Shown one piece after another: positions 1 through 9,713 of a stretch of DNA of 64,000 nt. Source of the stretch: Synechococcus sp. PCC 6312 (GTDB taxonomy: Bacteria > Cyanobacteriota > Cyanobacteriia > Thermosynechococcales > Thermosynechococcaceae). A program made the translations under genes and the position numbers. The stretch is from assembly GCF_000316685.1 (NCBI RefSeq), contig NC_019680.1, positions 435,501 to 499,500 on the forward strand, read 5' to 3'. A model generated the notes under the pieces. That model had not been told where the DNA came from, ran no database searches, and saw only the letters and a program-made list of their open reading frames with translations. Each line of letters opens with the position of its first letter. Position 1 is the first letter of the stretch.

Positions 1-84
1 TTACTAGAATAGTCAGGTGTGTAAGGAATTTTTCCAAGAGATTCTGGTCATGTTTTCCCGCCCATTCAAATCCTCGGATAGTCA

Positions 85-930
85 ATGACTCTTTGGCAAG
101 TAGATTTTTCGGCGCGACCCCTGACGAATCCCCAAGGTCAAACTCTCTGGGAGTTGTTGATTGTTGATCCCCTTGGCCAAATCCTTCACCAGGCCCAATG
201 TTCCCAAGCCCAGGCCCGCCTTGATTGGCTCATCCGGCAATTGGAAATCTGTATCCAAAGAACCGGGTCATGTCCAGAGCGAATCCAGCTATTCCGCCCC
301 CAATGCTTAAGCCTATTTGAGGTGGCGGCCAATGAGTTAAATCTAATGGTAGAGCCAACTCGTCATACCCCCGCTTTAAAACGTCTTCTCGCTGCCCAGG
401 CCGAACATTACCCCACCGCTGCGAATTATACAGGGGAACCCTATCAGCCCTTACACATTACCTCTTTACCCCCGGTGCCGTTGCCAGATTATCTCTGGGG
501 AGAAGGTTGGCAATTTACTGGACTGATGGCTGAGGAACTAGAAACACATTTAATTACCCAACCTATCCCAATTTTGTCGCTCAGGATGGATCTTCTCCCC
601 AGCCAACTGGGCCTGGCAGCTAGTGTCGTCATTCCCGGAATCATCATCTACGGTGGCCGCCGTTCCATGGCCTTAGCCCGTTGGTGTCAAGAACAAAATC
701 CGGCTGAGGTGGAGTTTATTGCCGGACAACCCGATGGTCTAATTATGTCGGCAGGATTGTGGGAACGCTGGGTTTTGGTCACTTTTGATGATCCCCAAGT
801 CAAGCAGTCAGCCCAGGGATTTATGACTCGGCGAGCCGCTGCCCAAGGGTTACATTTCCTGATGATTCAACCGGACGAATCGGGTGTAACCTATACAGGA
901 CTCTGGCTGCTGCAACACTCTAGCTCTTGA
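85..930 (+). CDS. Tab2/Atab2 family RNA-binding protein (DUF1092)
   Basis: A 281-residue protein recognised as Tab2/Atab2: it opens with the family signature around LWQVDFSARPL and ends with the conserved GLWLLQ near the C-terminus. In algae and plants the family binds photosystem mRNAs and supports their translation and photosystem assembly. Cyanobacterial members are soluble and are presumed to do similar work on thylakoid-protein mRNAs, but no target is visible here. Full length for the family, with no signal peptide or membrane segment. The stop codon overlaps by 11 bp the 3' end of the convergent gene at 920-3469. The 84 bases before it show no other gene. Confidence 0.85.
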   Translation: MTLWQVDFSARPLTNPQGQTLWELLIVDPLGQILHQAQCSQAQARLDWLIRQLEICIQRTGSCPERIQLFRPQCLSLFEVAANELNLMVEPTRHTPALKRLLAAQAEHYPTAANYTGEPYQPLHITSLPPVPLPDYLWGEGWQFTGLMAEELETHLITQPIPILSLRMDLLPSQLGLAASVVIPGIIIYGGRRSMALARWCQEQNPAEVEFIAGQPDGLIMSAGLWERWVLVTFDDPQVKQSAQGFMTRRAAAQGLHFLMIQPDESGVTYTGLWLLQHSSS

Positions 931-3469
931 TCTGAGCCACTAGGGCCTGGCGGAGGGGTTCTAGGCTCTCATCTAAAGGGGGCAGGTAATAGGCTGTTGG
1001 CCAAATGGCACCGAGGATATTACTGGTCACTGCATTCTGGGCATCCAAATAAAAATCACTTGGTTGAGGCCCGTCAATGTGCCTGCTCAGAACCCCAAAA
1101 CCAGCGCGGATATATTGCACTCCTTGGCTAGGACTTGTTTGCCGCAACCAGGTATCAAAATCTGGAGATTGTTCTATGGAGGTCATGAGTTGGCTTAGTA
1201 GCACTTCTGGGATTACCGTTTGGGTCGCCCGCAACCAGGCCTGGGCTAAAAGGGTTTTCCGATTAACCGGATCAAGCCAAGCTGCAATCAAGGCCTGGGT
1301 GGGATTCATGGCTTCTAGTCCGACTGCTGGGGGTTGGCCGTGCTGAAAGGTTACGAGCGTAAGGAGATCTGGATGGAGCGAATTGGAGGACTCTTTGACC
1401 AGTTGAGTCAGGGCCTCAGGAATACCTTGCCACCAAATTAACGCGGCATAGGCCTGGCGGGCGTATTGACCCATGGGTTCATTGGGCTGGGTCGCTGTCC
1501 GCAGTTGCCCATAAAAATCCAAAGCCTTTTCAAGTACAGGCTGATAAAAGGGAGCCATGAAGGGTTCGCGCCAAATGGTGCTGGTGATAGTAATGGGCTG
1601 GCGCAGGACTTCGAGATAGAAGCTCTGTTCGGCAAGTTGAGGCTGCTGGGCCGCTAATAAACTTAAACCCAGGCCATAAAAATTTCCCGGCCGGGCCGGC
1701 ATTAGCTGAATCGCACGGGTAAAGGAAAATCTAGCCGCGCTTGGATCTTGCCGTAACAGCAACCAACCTAGGCTATTTTGACCAAACTCTAAATTTGGGG
1801 CTAATTGGTTCCCCCGCTGAAAAGCAGCAATGGCCTGATTTAAAAGTTTTTGTTGATTCTTCTGTGGTTCAGGCATCTCTAAACTGTGCCGCCCCAGATT
1901 CCAGCCCAACTGCAAGGGATAATAGGGTTCCCAAGGGGCGAGGGCCTGCGCCTGTTCCAGCTTAGTCACAAATTCCGGCCACTTTGGCGGTTTGCTGAGG
2001 AGGGCATTAAAGCCTTGACTGGATAGATTCCAGGCCTGGTGAATGGGCCAAACCCAAATCCAAATTCCAATTATTCCCACTAACCCAAACCATCCCAAAC
2101 CATGCACCCATTTTGATCGAGGGGGTGGCGAGTGACTTAACCCTTGGCGAATTAGTGCAGCTAAACCGGCCAAATGCAATGCCAATAGCCCCGCAATCGC
2201 AATGTTATCAACTTGATAATCGGTGAGACTCATAATCCCATAGCTGCCCAAGGCCAGACCAACTCCCACGGCTAACCCTTGATCCGACTCAATCAGATTC
2301 GGTAACCAGGCCCGCCAGCGGATGGCCCAATAAAGCAACACCCCCACCAAAACCAGGCCACTGAGAACTCCCCAAACCCCCAACTCGGCCCAAACTTGCA
2401 CCGGTGTACTGTGGAGTTGATAGGCCATTTCTGCTTCTTTCCCAGCCCAGGCCGGCCGAAACTTTTGGTAAAGCAACGGCACTGATCCCAACCCTGTCCC
2501 AGCCCCCGGTTTTGACCAGCCCATTGACCAGCCAATATTGGCCGTAATCCAGCGATAGGCTAACTCCGACGTTTCATTGCCTTGCAGCAAACCCCAGGCC
2601 GATTGCCGTAACCGGGAAGTACTCCAACCAATGGTCAAGACCACCAGCAAACTCCCCAAGCCCAGCCCCAAGCCCAACCGTTGTCGGCGTTGCAGTTTCA
2701 TCGCTGTGCGAAGTAAAAAGACTGCCAACATCACTGCCCAGGCCAATAGTCCTAGCCAACCCCCGCGGGAATTTGTAAAGTAAAAGTCAATTAAACCAAT
2801 TCCAAGACCTGTTACCCATAGCCAGCGCCGCCGCCCCACCTCCTGCCAGGCCAACACCCCTAACAGTGGCAGCAAGAGTAATAAATATCCAGCCACATAG
2901 TTTTGATGGCCAAAGGGGGCCCAGTTGCGCAGTTCTAAGGCGGTTAAATCCAAATTCAGTCTGATGCCCAATTCCCCCAGGCCTGCCAGGCGGGCATATT
3001 CCGGTAAAATCGTTTCGGTGAACCAGAGAAATAAACTCCAGATACTAAAGACCATCCCCAAATAGCCCTGAAAGACTAAAAGCTGTTGTCGTCGCTCGGG
3101 GGTGCGTAACCAGGCCGTCAAGGCATAGACCGCCGCAATTCCCCCAAAAGCCGCAATGGCATACCAAAGACTTTGGGATCGAAACTCCGCCAGCAAGGTC
3201 GAAATAATGATTCCTAACCCTAAAATACCCAGGCCCCAATCCAAGCCATTCCCCAAAGCAGGCCAACGCCGTTGATACAGCAGCAACCACACCAACCACA
3301 GCAATGGCAGGATCACCGTAAATTGCCAGAGAAAAACCCAGGGCCAAGCGACCATCAAACTATGGCTATCCGGGAGCAGGGTAAAAAGAACATAGCCCCC
3401 CCCCAAAAGTAAGCCGATTAACTTGCCTTCTTGGCGACTAGCCGCATCAAGCCGAGGGAGAGAAGTCAT
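920..3469 (-). CDS. O-antigen ligase/polymerase-like membrane protein with TPR-like tail
   Basis: 849 residues. Residues about 20-450 are a run of roughly ten or more hydrophobic segments, with a large loop carrying the Wzy_C/O-antigen-ligase type stretch (NWAPFGHQNYVAGY around residue 190 and GTGLGSVP around 325). Residues about 480-850 are soluble and contain TPR-like helical repeats (for example ALAPWEPYYPLQLGWNL and AIQLMPARPGNFYGLGLSLL). The family joins or polymerises surface glycans at the periplasmic face; cyanobacterial IctB-type proteins belong to the same superfamily but are shorter. The substrate cannot be told from sequence. It begins 22 bp after the secreted hypothetical gene at 3482-3895 on the same strand, so the two are probably co-transcribed. 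Confidence 0.75.
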   Translation of the reverse strand: MTSLPRLDAASRQEGKLIGLLLGGGYVLFTLLPDSHSLMVAWPWVFLWQFTVILPLLWLVWLLLYQRRWPALGNGLDWGLGILGLGIIISTLLAEFRSQSLWYAIAAFGGIAAVYALTAWLRTPERRQQLLVFQGYLGMVFSIWSLFLWFTETILPEYARLAGLGELGIRLNLDLTALELRNWAPFGHQNYVAGYLLLLLPLLGVLAWQEVGRRRWLWVTGLGIGLIDFYFTNSRGGWLGLLAWAVMLAVFLLRTAMKLQRRQRLGLGLGLGSLLVVLTIGWSTSRLRQSAWGLLQGNETSELAYRWITANIGWSMGWSKPGAGTGLGSVPLLYQKFRPAWAGKEAEMAYQLHSTPVQVWAELGVWGVLSGLVLVGVLLYWAIRWRAWLPNLIESDQGLAVGVGLALGSYGIMSLTDYQVDNIAIAGLLALHLAGLAALIRQGLSHSPPPRSKWVHGLGWFGLVGIIGIWIWVWPIHQAWNLSSQGFNALLSKPPKWPEFVTKLEQAQALAPWEPYYPLQLGWNLGRHSLEMPEPQKNQQKLLNQAIAAFQRGNQLAPNLEFGQNSLGWLLLRQDPSAARFSFTRAIQLMPARPGNFYGLGLSLLAAQQPQLAEQSFYLEVLRQPITITSTIWREPFMAPFYQPVLEKALDFYGQLRTATQPNEPMGQYARQAYAALIWWQGIPEALTQLVKESSNSLHPDLLTLVTFQHGQPPAVGLEAMNPTQALIAAWLDPVNRKTLLAQAWLRATQTVIPEVLLSQLMTSIEQSPDFDTWLRQTSPSQGVQYIRAGFGVLSRHIDGPQPSDFYLDAQNAVTSNILGAIWPTAYYLPPLDESLEPLRQALVAQIKS

Positions 3470-3481
3470 AGGTCAAGCGTA

Positions 3482-3895
3482 CTAATACCCCATTGTGTAG
3501 GGATAGAACCCATCGCCCCACGTCCCAATGGCATCATCTGTGGGTACACCCAATTGCTCTCCATCCACCCAGTTGAAATAATCTGGACTGCCCACATAAT
3601 CGTCATTGACCAGGCCCGCATCTTGAGTTTGGCGAATCAGTTCTGAAGCGGCTTGGCGTTGACTATTGGGGACACCTTGCTGAATAATTTGGTCGGCCCC
3701 CGTTAAGTTGGGTTCCGGTTGGGGTAAGGGCAGCGGTTGGGGTTGATTTGTCAAGGGTTGGCCATCTTGAATGACTGGAGCCGGACTATTTTGGGCGATA
3801 AACCCCTGTGAAGGTCGGGCAGATGTTTCCCCAGGGACTACCATCCCTAACCAGACCAATCCACAAACGGCACTGACCTCTTTCCAATCCATCAT
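3482..3895 (-). CDS. Hypothetical secreted proline/glutamine-rich protein
   Basis: 137 residues from the ATG at 3895; a TTG at 3907 is an alternative, and a second ATG follows directly. The N-terminal 25 residues are hydrophobic and end near a plausible signal-peptidase site (ETSARP), so export is likely. The middle is Pro/Gln-rich (QPQPLPLPQPEPN), followed by a short helical stretch and an acidic-aromatic C-terminus ending YPYTMGY. I do not recognise a family. The adjoining downstream gene is the O-antigen-ligase-like protein, so a cell-envelope role is possible but unproven. Confidence 0.6.
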   Translation of the reverse strand: MMDWKEVSAVCGLVWLGMVVPGETSARPSQGFIAQNSPAPVIQDGQPLTNQPQPLPLPQPEPNLTGADQIIQQGVPNSQRQAASELIRQTQDAGLVNDDYVGSPDYFNWVDGEQLGVPTDDAIGTWGDGFYPYTMGY

Positions 3896-4071
3896 CCTCA
3901 ACCCCAAAACTTCCTCCAGAATAGCCCATCCCAGATGGTTCCCGGCTCTCTAAATTAAATTACTCTCAGTGCGAGGCGTGGAACAAACTATGACGGTGTA
4001 TCTTACCCAAGAATCAGCGAAGATAAAACTTGATAAACGATAGCGCGTTTTGGGGCTGGGAGGCTTGGTTC

Positions 4072-4779
4072 ATGAAGGTTGGCATTGTCGTTTTTCCTGG
4101 CTCTAACTGTGATCGGGATGTGGCCTACGTCACGGGGGAAATCCTCGGTTGGCCGACTCGGATGATTTGGCATCAGGATACCAACCTGGGGGATGTGGAT
4201 TTAGTCGTTTTGCCCGGCGGGTTTAGCTATGGGGATTATCTGCGCTGTGGGGCCATTGCCCGGTTTTCGCCTATTATGCCTGCGATCAAAAACCATGCTG
4301 CCGATGGAAAACTGGTTTTAGGGATTTGTAACGGCTTTCAAATTTTGACAGAGGTGGGCTTACTGCCAGGGGCCCTAGTGCGGAATCGGGACTTGCATTT
4401 TATTTGTGACCAGGCCCAGTTGCGGGTTGAAAATAGCCAAACCCCTTGGACAAATGCCTATACCCCCGGTCAAGTCATTCAATTACCCATTGCCCACGGC
4501 GAAGGCTCCTACTATGCGACCGCAGAAACCCTCAAGGAATTGGAAGCTAATCAGCAAATTCTCTTTCGCTACTGTCAACCGGACGGGGCTTGGGTCGAAG
4601 GGCAAAATCCCAATGGTTCGCTGCATAATATCGCTGGAATTTGTAACCAGGCCAGGAATGCTTTAGGCATGATGCCTCACCCGGAGCGGGCTGCAGATCC
4701 TCTTTTAAGGGGCCTGGATGGTTTAACCCTGTTCCAATCCCTGGTCAATCAAGACTCTTGCCGGCCTATTTCGGTCTAA
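4072..4779 (+). CDS. purQ: Phosphoribosylformylglycinamidine synthase, glutaminase subunit PurQ
   Basis: 235 residues from ATG 4072 (MKVGIVVFPGSNCDRD), the usual PurQ start; a TTG at 4030 would add a non-conserved leader. PurQ is the class I glutamine amidotransferase subunit that feeds ammonia to PurL in step four of purine synthesis, together with PurS. The nucleophile Cys lies in GICNGFQIL, and the catalytic His/Glu pair is in MPHPERA. Full length. purS and purL are not adjacent. Its stop codon overlaps by 4 bp the stop of the convergent pucC-like gene, leaving no room for a terminator between them. Confidence 0.95.
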   Translation: MKVGIVVFPGSNCDRDVAYVTGEILGWPTRMIWHQDTNLGDVDLVVLPGGFSYGDYLRCGAIARFSPIMPAIKNHAADGKLVLGICNGFQILTEVGLLPGALVRNRDLHFICDQAQLRVENSQTPWTNAYTPGQVIQLPIAHGEGSYYATAETLKELEANQQILFRYCQPDGAWVEGQNPNGSLHNIAGICNQARNALGMMPHPERAADPLLRGLDGLTLFQSLVNQDSCRPISV

Positions 4780-6173
4780 TCCAACTCCTGGGCCAAGATT
4801 TTGGTAATGGCGGCCGCTGACTGCTGCTGGAACTGCTTGACATCCACCTGTCCCAAGAGCCAAATCGCCAGGCCCATCCCCAGAATCGGTAAACAAAAGA
4901 CCGTGGCATAAGCGAGTAAGGGTTCACCAAAAAGCCGCCGGCCCACATCCAACGCTGTCCCGCCCAACACCGTCGCTGATCCCCGCGCAATCGCTTGGGC
5001 CAGGCCCCAGGCCCCGATAAAGGTTCCGGCTGTTTCGGCCGCGGTTAAATCTAACATTAAGCTCAAGGCCCCAGTGGTCGTAATTCCGGCTGCAATCCCA
5101 AATAAGACCAGTTCTCCCAACAGCAGGGTTGAATTTCCCGTGAACCCGGCCAAGAGGAGCAACACAAAACTCACAGCCACGGCTCCACAGCCCAAACGCG
5201 TTGTCATCATTTTTCCGAGGCGCGGCACAATTAAAAAGCCGGTTAAGCTCAGACCCAATAGTGTTCCCATCCCCCAATAGGCATTCAGCCGCGTCGTTTC
5301 ACTAATGGTCATCCCAAAAACTTCACCGCCAAAGGGTTCTAAGACCGGCTCCTGGATAAATAAACTGACCGTCATCAAAAGCAAAAAGCCGAAGAAAATG
5401 CCCGTTTGCCGATTAGCCAAAAGAATTCGCAAGGCCCGCCCCAAGGTAATATTTTCTGAGCTTGTCCGGGCCTGGGTGCGCTGACCATAACGGGAAAACT
5501 TAGCTTCAATCCCCCAAGTTCCAGCCACGGCTAAGCCGACAACGAGCAGCAAGACAATCAGGAATAGGCGGTTAATCGCTGCTTGTAAGTCAGCCAAGGG
5601 CGTATTGAGTTCAATTTGTTTGAGTAACCCAGCACTGAGAATCGCCCCAATCACGATCCCCACGGTCAGCATTGACCAAACCACCCCGACCAGTTGACTC
5701 CGGTTTTCCTCATCAGAGACATCCACCAACAGAGCCGCAAAGGGGGTAGAACTGGCACTGACAAAGGCTCCATAACAGGCAAAGAGAAATCCTAAACACA
5801 CCATCCAGAGTGTTGTTGTGCCAGTCCAATTTGTCCCATCCCAGGCCCCGGCGACTTGCCAAATCACCTGTACCGTCAAGAAAGCCACCAGGCTAAAGGC
5901 CACTGCCCCCAACCAGACATAGCCAGTGCGGTGAAACCCTTTAATCGGGTAGGCATCGGACAACTGCCCAAACCAAACCCGGACTGGGGCCACAAACTGA
6001 TGCATGGCAATGGTTAAAACCACCAAGGTGGCTGGAAGGGTTAATTCTTGGATCATGACCCGATTCAGCACCCCCAAGGTCAAAATGGACATCATCCCCA
6101 GGCCCATCTGGAATAGGCCAAGGCGAAACATCTCCCACAGGGGCAATTTGGGCAGGGTGGTATTTTCCGTCAT
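4776..6173 (-). CDS. BCD family (PucC/LhaA-like) major facilitator protein
   Basis: 465 residues with about 12 hydrophobic segments, matching the BCH/PucC branch of the major facilitator superfamily (LGLFQMGLGMMSILTLGVLNRVMI at the N-terminus, QLSDAYPIKGFHRTGYVWLG after the second helix). PucC and LhaA act in assembly of bacteriochlorophyll antenna complexes. Cyanobacterial homologues are thought to handle chlorophyll or chlorophyll-binding proteins in the thylakoid membrane; the exact substrate is not known. Convergent with purQ, overlapping by 4 bp. The 223 bp before its start are shared with the divergent msrB gene. Confidence 0.85.
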   Translation of the reverse strand: MTENTTLPKLPLWEMFRLGLFQMGLGMMSILTLGVLNRVMIQELTLPATLVVLTIAMHQFVAPVRVWFGQLSDAYPIKGFHRTGYVWLGAVAFSLVAFLTVQVIWQVAGAWDGTNWTGTTTLWMVCLGFLFACYGAFVSASSTPFAALLVDVSDEENRSQLVGVVWSMLTVGIVIGAILSAGLLKQIELNTPLADLQAAINRLFLIVLLLVVGLAVAGTWGIEAKFSRYGQRTQARTSSENITLGRALRILLANRQTGIFFGFLLLMTVSLFIQEPVLEPFGGEVFGMTISETTRLNAYWGMGTLLGLSLTGFLIVPRLGKMMTTRLGCGAVAVSFVLLLLAGFTGNSTLLLGELVLFGIAAGITTTGALSLMLDLTAAETAGTFIGAWGLAQAIARGSATVLGGTALDVGRRLFGEPLLAYATVFCLPILGMGLAIWLLGQVDVKQFQQQSAAAITKILAQELD

Positions 6174-6396
6174 GGCCTGTCAGTCATACCTCAACTCAGC
6201 GATTGATCCGTTGATAAAATTGATATCGAGATAACCTTGGTTCCTCCTTTAGCTAGGATGACATATTGGCAGAGGCCGCCAAGCAGATGAACCTCCGGGG
6301 TTTGGGGCAAGTTCTCAGGCATTTCTCAGGCAGGGGGGTTACCTTGAGAAGATAGTGGTTGTAGCTGAGAATTTTAGGCGCGCAAGGGTAAATCCG

Positions 6397-6894
6397 ATGA
6401 ACAAACGGACATTTCTCAAGTTGGGGATCGGTTCACTGGGCCTGGTTGGCATCGCCGAACTTTTAGGGATCAAATTATTTCCGGGGGATGCTCTGGCCAA
6501 CAGCACCTTTGAAGTCACCAAGTCAGAATCAGAATGGCGAAAAATCCTTAGCCCAGGCCAGTATTATGTGTTGCGGATGAAAGGCACTGAACTACCCAAT
6601 AGTAGCCCCTTAGACAAGGAATATCGGGCTGGAACTTTTTTGTGTGCAGGCTGTCAATTACCCTTGTTTAGCTCGAAAGCCAAATATGACAGTGGCACCG
6701 GCTGGCCCAGTTTTACCAAACCAATTTCGGGGGCGATTGCGACCTCTGTGGATAACTCCTTTTTTATGACCCGCACCGAAGTCCATTGTCGCCGCTGTGG
6801 TGGGCATTTAGGCCATGTTTTTTTGGATAATCGCTCAGCTTCGGGATCACGATATTGTATGAATGGCTTAGCCTTGAAGTTTGTTGCCAGTTAG
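6397..6894 (+). CDS. msrB: Peptide-methionine (R)-S-oxide reductase MsrB, exported form
   Basis: 165 residues from ATG 6397 (AAGG about 9 bp upstream); an in-frame upstream start at 6355 lacks support. MsrB reduces methionine-R-sulfoxide in oxidised proteins. Visible family features: zinc-binding pairs CAGC and CRRCGGH, the motif SGTGWPSF, GHLGHVF, and the catalytic Cys in SRYCMNG near the C-terminus. The N-terminus has a lysine-arginine followed by FLK and a hydrophobic stretch (KRTFLKLGIGSLGLVGIAEL) ending near ALANS. This looks like a Tat-like or Sec signal peptide, so the enzyme probably acts in the periplasm or lumen. Confidence 0.92.
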   Translation: MNKRTFLKLGIGSLGLVGIAELLGIKLFPGDALANSTFEVTKSESEWRKILSPGQYYVLRMKGTELPNSSPLDKEYRAGTFLCAGCQLPLFSSKAKYDSGTGWPSFTKPISGAIATSVDNSFFMTRTEVHCRRCGGHLGHVFLDNRSASGSRYCMNGLALKFVAS

Positions 6895-7003
6895 AAGCCG
6901 AGACTTACCAGACTGGGGGCCAGACTAGGGGATTGATCGAGAGTTAGCCCAGGCCTGGATGTTATGCTATGGCTGAGTTTTGCTTTGGGTTGAGGATCTA
7001 ATT

Positions 7004-8659
7004 ATGGGGCGGTCAGTGGGGCAAGTTTTGGGACGTTGGACTAGCAGAGGTCTATCGGCACTGGGAATGTTGGCGAGTGTGCTGATGGCCCCAGGCCTGG
7101 CCGCTGAATCCATCACCATTGCTTTTCCACCCCTGGGTAACTTCGTCTTAACCGTGAAGGACATCGAAACCTTTGCTAAAGAAGGCTCCCCTAGCCCCGC
7201 CCTCGAACGTTTTGTCCGCCTAGTCCCCAAGGAAAACCAGGAACAACTCCGGGAAGCCCTCCAAGAGAGCATGCAGCTATCCCCAAAAACGGTTGAAGAA
7301 GCTGTTAATTCTCCTTTGGGGATTGCCCTTTTTAATCGGATTGGGCAAGTTTTACGCACCGCTGATAACCAAAACGGCTCCGTGGCCCTCAAACAAGCCT
7401 TTGTCACTGCGGCTAAGAATCCGGCCGGAATCAGTATCCTGAATGTGATTCGGGCTTTTCCGAGTCCGACTATCCAAGTTGAGGGGCAATTGGGGTTTAA
7501 AACTCTGCAAGGCTTTGTCCGGGTGACTGAAAATCAAAATCGAGTTGTGGCGGCCCTGGCAAAATCAGCCAGCGCTAGCCGCTCTCCAGCCATCCCCGCT
7601 AACCTCCCTAACCCCGCTGAAAACGGCTCCTACACCTGGGAGAAGAAAAGCCTGACCTTTCTGAATCCCAACCGCGATAACAAGCCAATTCCCGCCGAAC
7701 TCTATTTACCGAAGGGGCTGACCCACCCCACCCCTTTGATTGTCATCTCCCATGGCCTGGCTTCCGACCGGTTTACCTTTACCTACTTGGCGGAACACTT
7801 TGCCTCCCAAGGTTTTCCAGTGGCGGCTATTACCCATCCTGGCTCCGACTCCCAGCGGTTTAAGTTCTTTCTATCGGGGACTGAAATTGACTATCGAATC
7901 ATTCCATCTGACCTCGTTAATCGGCCTCTGGATATCAAATACTTTTTAGATACCCTGTCCAAAACTGCCACACCGGATTGGCAAATTAACCTGAATCAAG
8001 TCGGTGTTTTAGGGCATTCCATGGGCGGTTATACGGCATTAGCGGTGGCTGGGGCGGGGATTGATCGGACTTCTATTCAAAAAGAATGTAACCGCATCCG
8101 GGATGATCTCAATTCCTTCAACATTTCTGCCCTTCTCCAATGCCGGATACTCGGTGTACCCAGTGTGTCCGAACAGTTACGGGATGAACGGGTCAAGGCG
8201 GTGGTGGCCATTAATCCCATTGGCAGCATCATCTTTGGCCAGGCCGGCATCTCTCAAATAAAAATTCCCACACTCATTGTTGCGGGCAGTGAGGATATTT
8301 TTGCGCCCCCCTTAGATGAGCAATTTATCCCCTTTACCTGGCTCACAACACCGGATAAGTATCTGGCGGTTATGAATTTGGGCACCCATTTTTCTGTGTT
8401 GCAACCTGGTGAAACGGGGGTTTTCCCAGTCCCCAATGATTTAATTGGCCCCGATCCCACGAAGGCAAAACCCATGGTTAAAGGGATTACCTCGGCCTTT
8501 TTCCAAACCTACATCACCCCCAATCCAGAATTTCAGGGGTTTTTGGGGCAAAAATTTGCGGGGGGCCTGGCGACTAATCCCTTCTCTCTCTACATGATTC
8601 GGGAACTCACCCAAGCGCAAATTAACGCTGCCATTGCTGGGGGACCAACCCGACCTTAG
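7004..8659 (+). CDS. Alpha/beta hydrolase with N-terminal DUF1400 domain, exported
   Basis: 551 residues from ATG 7004; a TTG at 6980 is also open. A signal peptide ends around APGLAAES. Residues about 25-130 fit the DUF1400 helical domain found before cyanobacterial hydrolases. The rest is an alpha/beta hydrolase with nucleophile elbow GHSMGG, oxyanion region VISHGLASDR and a late His in GTHFSVL. Substrate unknown; related proteins are annotated as lipase-like or platelet-activating-factor acetylhydrolase-like. It ends 7 bp before the 3' end of the convergent epoxide-hydrolase-like gene. Confidence 0.85.
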   Translation: MGRSVGQVLGRWTSRGLSALGMLASVLMAPGLAAESITIAFPPLGNFVLTVKDIETFAKEGSPSPALERFVRLVPKENQEQLREALQESMQLSPKTVEEAVNSPLGIALFNRIGQVLRTADNQNGSVALKQAFVTAAKNPAGISILNVIRAFPSPTIQVEGQLGFKTLQGFVRVTENQNRVVAALAKSASASRSPAIPANLPNPAENGSYTWEKKSLTFLNPNRDNKPIPAELYLPKGLTHPTPLIVISHGLASDRFTFTYLAEHFASQGFPVAAITHPGSDSQRFKFFLSGTEIDYRIIPSDLVNRPLDIKYFLDTLSKTATPDWQINLNQVGVLGHSMGGYTALAVAGAGIDRTSIQKECNRIRDDLNSFNISALLQCRILGVPSVSEQLRDERVKAVVAINPIGSIIFGQAGISQIKIPTLIVAGSEDIFAPPLDEQFIPFTWLTTPDKYLAVMNLGTHFSVLQPGETGVFPVPNDLIGPDPTKAKPMVKGITSAFFQTYITPNPEFQGFLGQKFAGGLATNPFSLYMIRELTQAQINAAIAGGPTRP

Positions 8660-8666
8660 GTTGTGC

Positions 8667-9578
8667 CTAACTGTTTGTTAAGGGCAGGGCATCTCCCCGG
8701 AGGAAGTTAATCAGTTCACGATTGACCAAGTCCGGGACTTCTTGCATGGCCCAATGACCACAATCATTGAGCAGGCGTAATCGCCAAGGGCCGGTTAACA
8801 GGTGTTCTAAACTTTCGGTCAACGAACGACTTACCACGGGATCATCCGCCCCCCAAAGGACAAGTGTGGGGATGTTAATCTGCTGGACTTGGTTGCGAAA
8901 TTGGGGCCACCAGGCCTGGGGCAGAAGGAGATGCCGATAACTTTGAAGGGCCCCAGAAATGGCCCCAGCTTTCTCTAAGGCAGACTGATAGATTTGCAGG
9001 GTGTCATTGGAAAAGGCGGCTTTACGAATCGAGTAGCGTTGAAACCAATCCTGAATAAACCCCCGTAAATTGCTACCTAGCCAATATTCCGCCAGGCCGG
9101 GAACTTGACAAGCCAGGAGGGGCCAGCGCCGCCACAGGTGATCCAACTGGCCCCAAAGTTCCCGAAATAAGCCATCGGGAGGCGGGGCATTGAGGACAAC
9201 CAGCTTACCAAGGGCCTGGGGAAAGTTTTGGGCTAAATACCAGGCAATCACACCGCCGCAATCATGGCCGACAATATGGGCCCGTTCATAGCCGAGGGAA
9301 GTAATTAAGCTTAAAATATCTTGGCTGACGGTCTTGAGATCATAGCCCTGCTTGGTTTTTTCAGAATCGTTATAGCCCCGTAAATCTGGGACGACCACCT
9401 TAAAGTGACGGGCAAGGGCTGGTAACTGGAAGCGCCAGGAATACCAGAACTCAGGAAACCCGTGCAGGAGAATCACTAAATCTCCTTGGCCTTGGGTGAC
9501 ATAGTGTAAGCGAACTTGATTAGTTTGATTAACGTTAATGTACTGATGCTGCCAGGCCTGGGTATCTAATGTCACCAT
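8667..9578 (-). CDS. Alpha/beta hydrolase, epoxide hydrolase-like
   Basis: 303 residues from ATG 9578; the longer reading to 9644 adds a non-homologous leader. The fold signature is complete: oxyanion loop LLHGFPEFWYSW, nucleophile elbow VGHDCGG with Asp as nucleophile, acid residue in LWGADDPVV, and late His in DCGHWAMQE. An Asp nucleophile plus HGFPE is typical of epoxide hydrolases and fluoroacetate dehalogenases rather than esterases. Cytoplasmic. The natural substrate cannot be read from sequence. Confidence 0.85.
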   Translation of the reverse strand: MVTLDTQAWQHQYINVNQTNQVRLHYVTQGQGDLVILLHGFPEFWYSWRFQLPALARHFKVVVPDLRGYNDSEKTKQGYDLKTVSQDILSLITSLGYERAHIVGHDCGGVIAWYLAQNFPQALGKLVVLNAPPPDGLFRELWGQLDHLWRRWPLLACQVPGLAEYWLGSNLRGFIQDWFQRYSIRKAAFSNDTLQIYQSALEKAGAISGALQSYRHLLLPQAWWPQFRNQVQQINIPTLVLWGADDPVVSRSLTESLEHLLTGPWRLRLLNDCGHWAMQEVPDLVNRELINFLRGDALPLTNS

Positions 9579-9713
9579 AATGATCCGAGCGATTAGACAA
9601 AAGCTCGCTCTAATTCCTGTATCCAGGGTAACACTTACTACCAATAGTGTTCGAGTGGTGGCCTCTCAAAAGAGCAGAATATTATGAATAACGATAAAAA
9701 GCGAGCAAGTAAG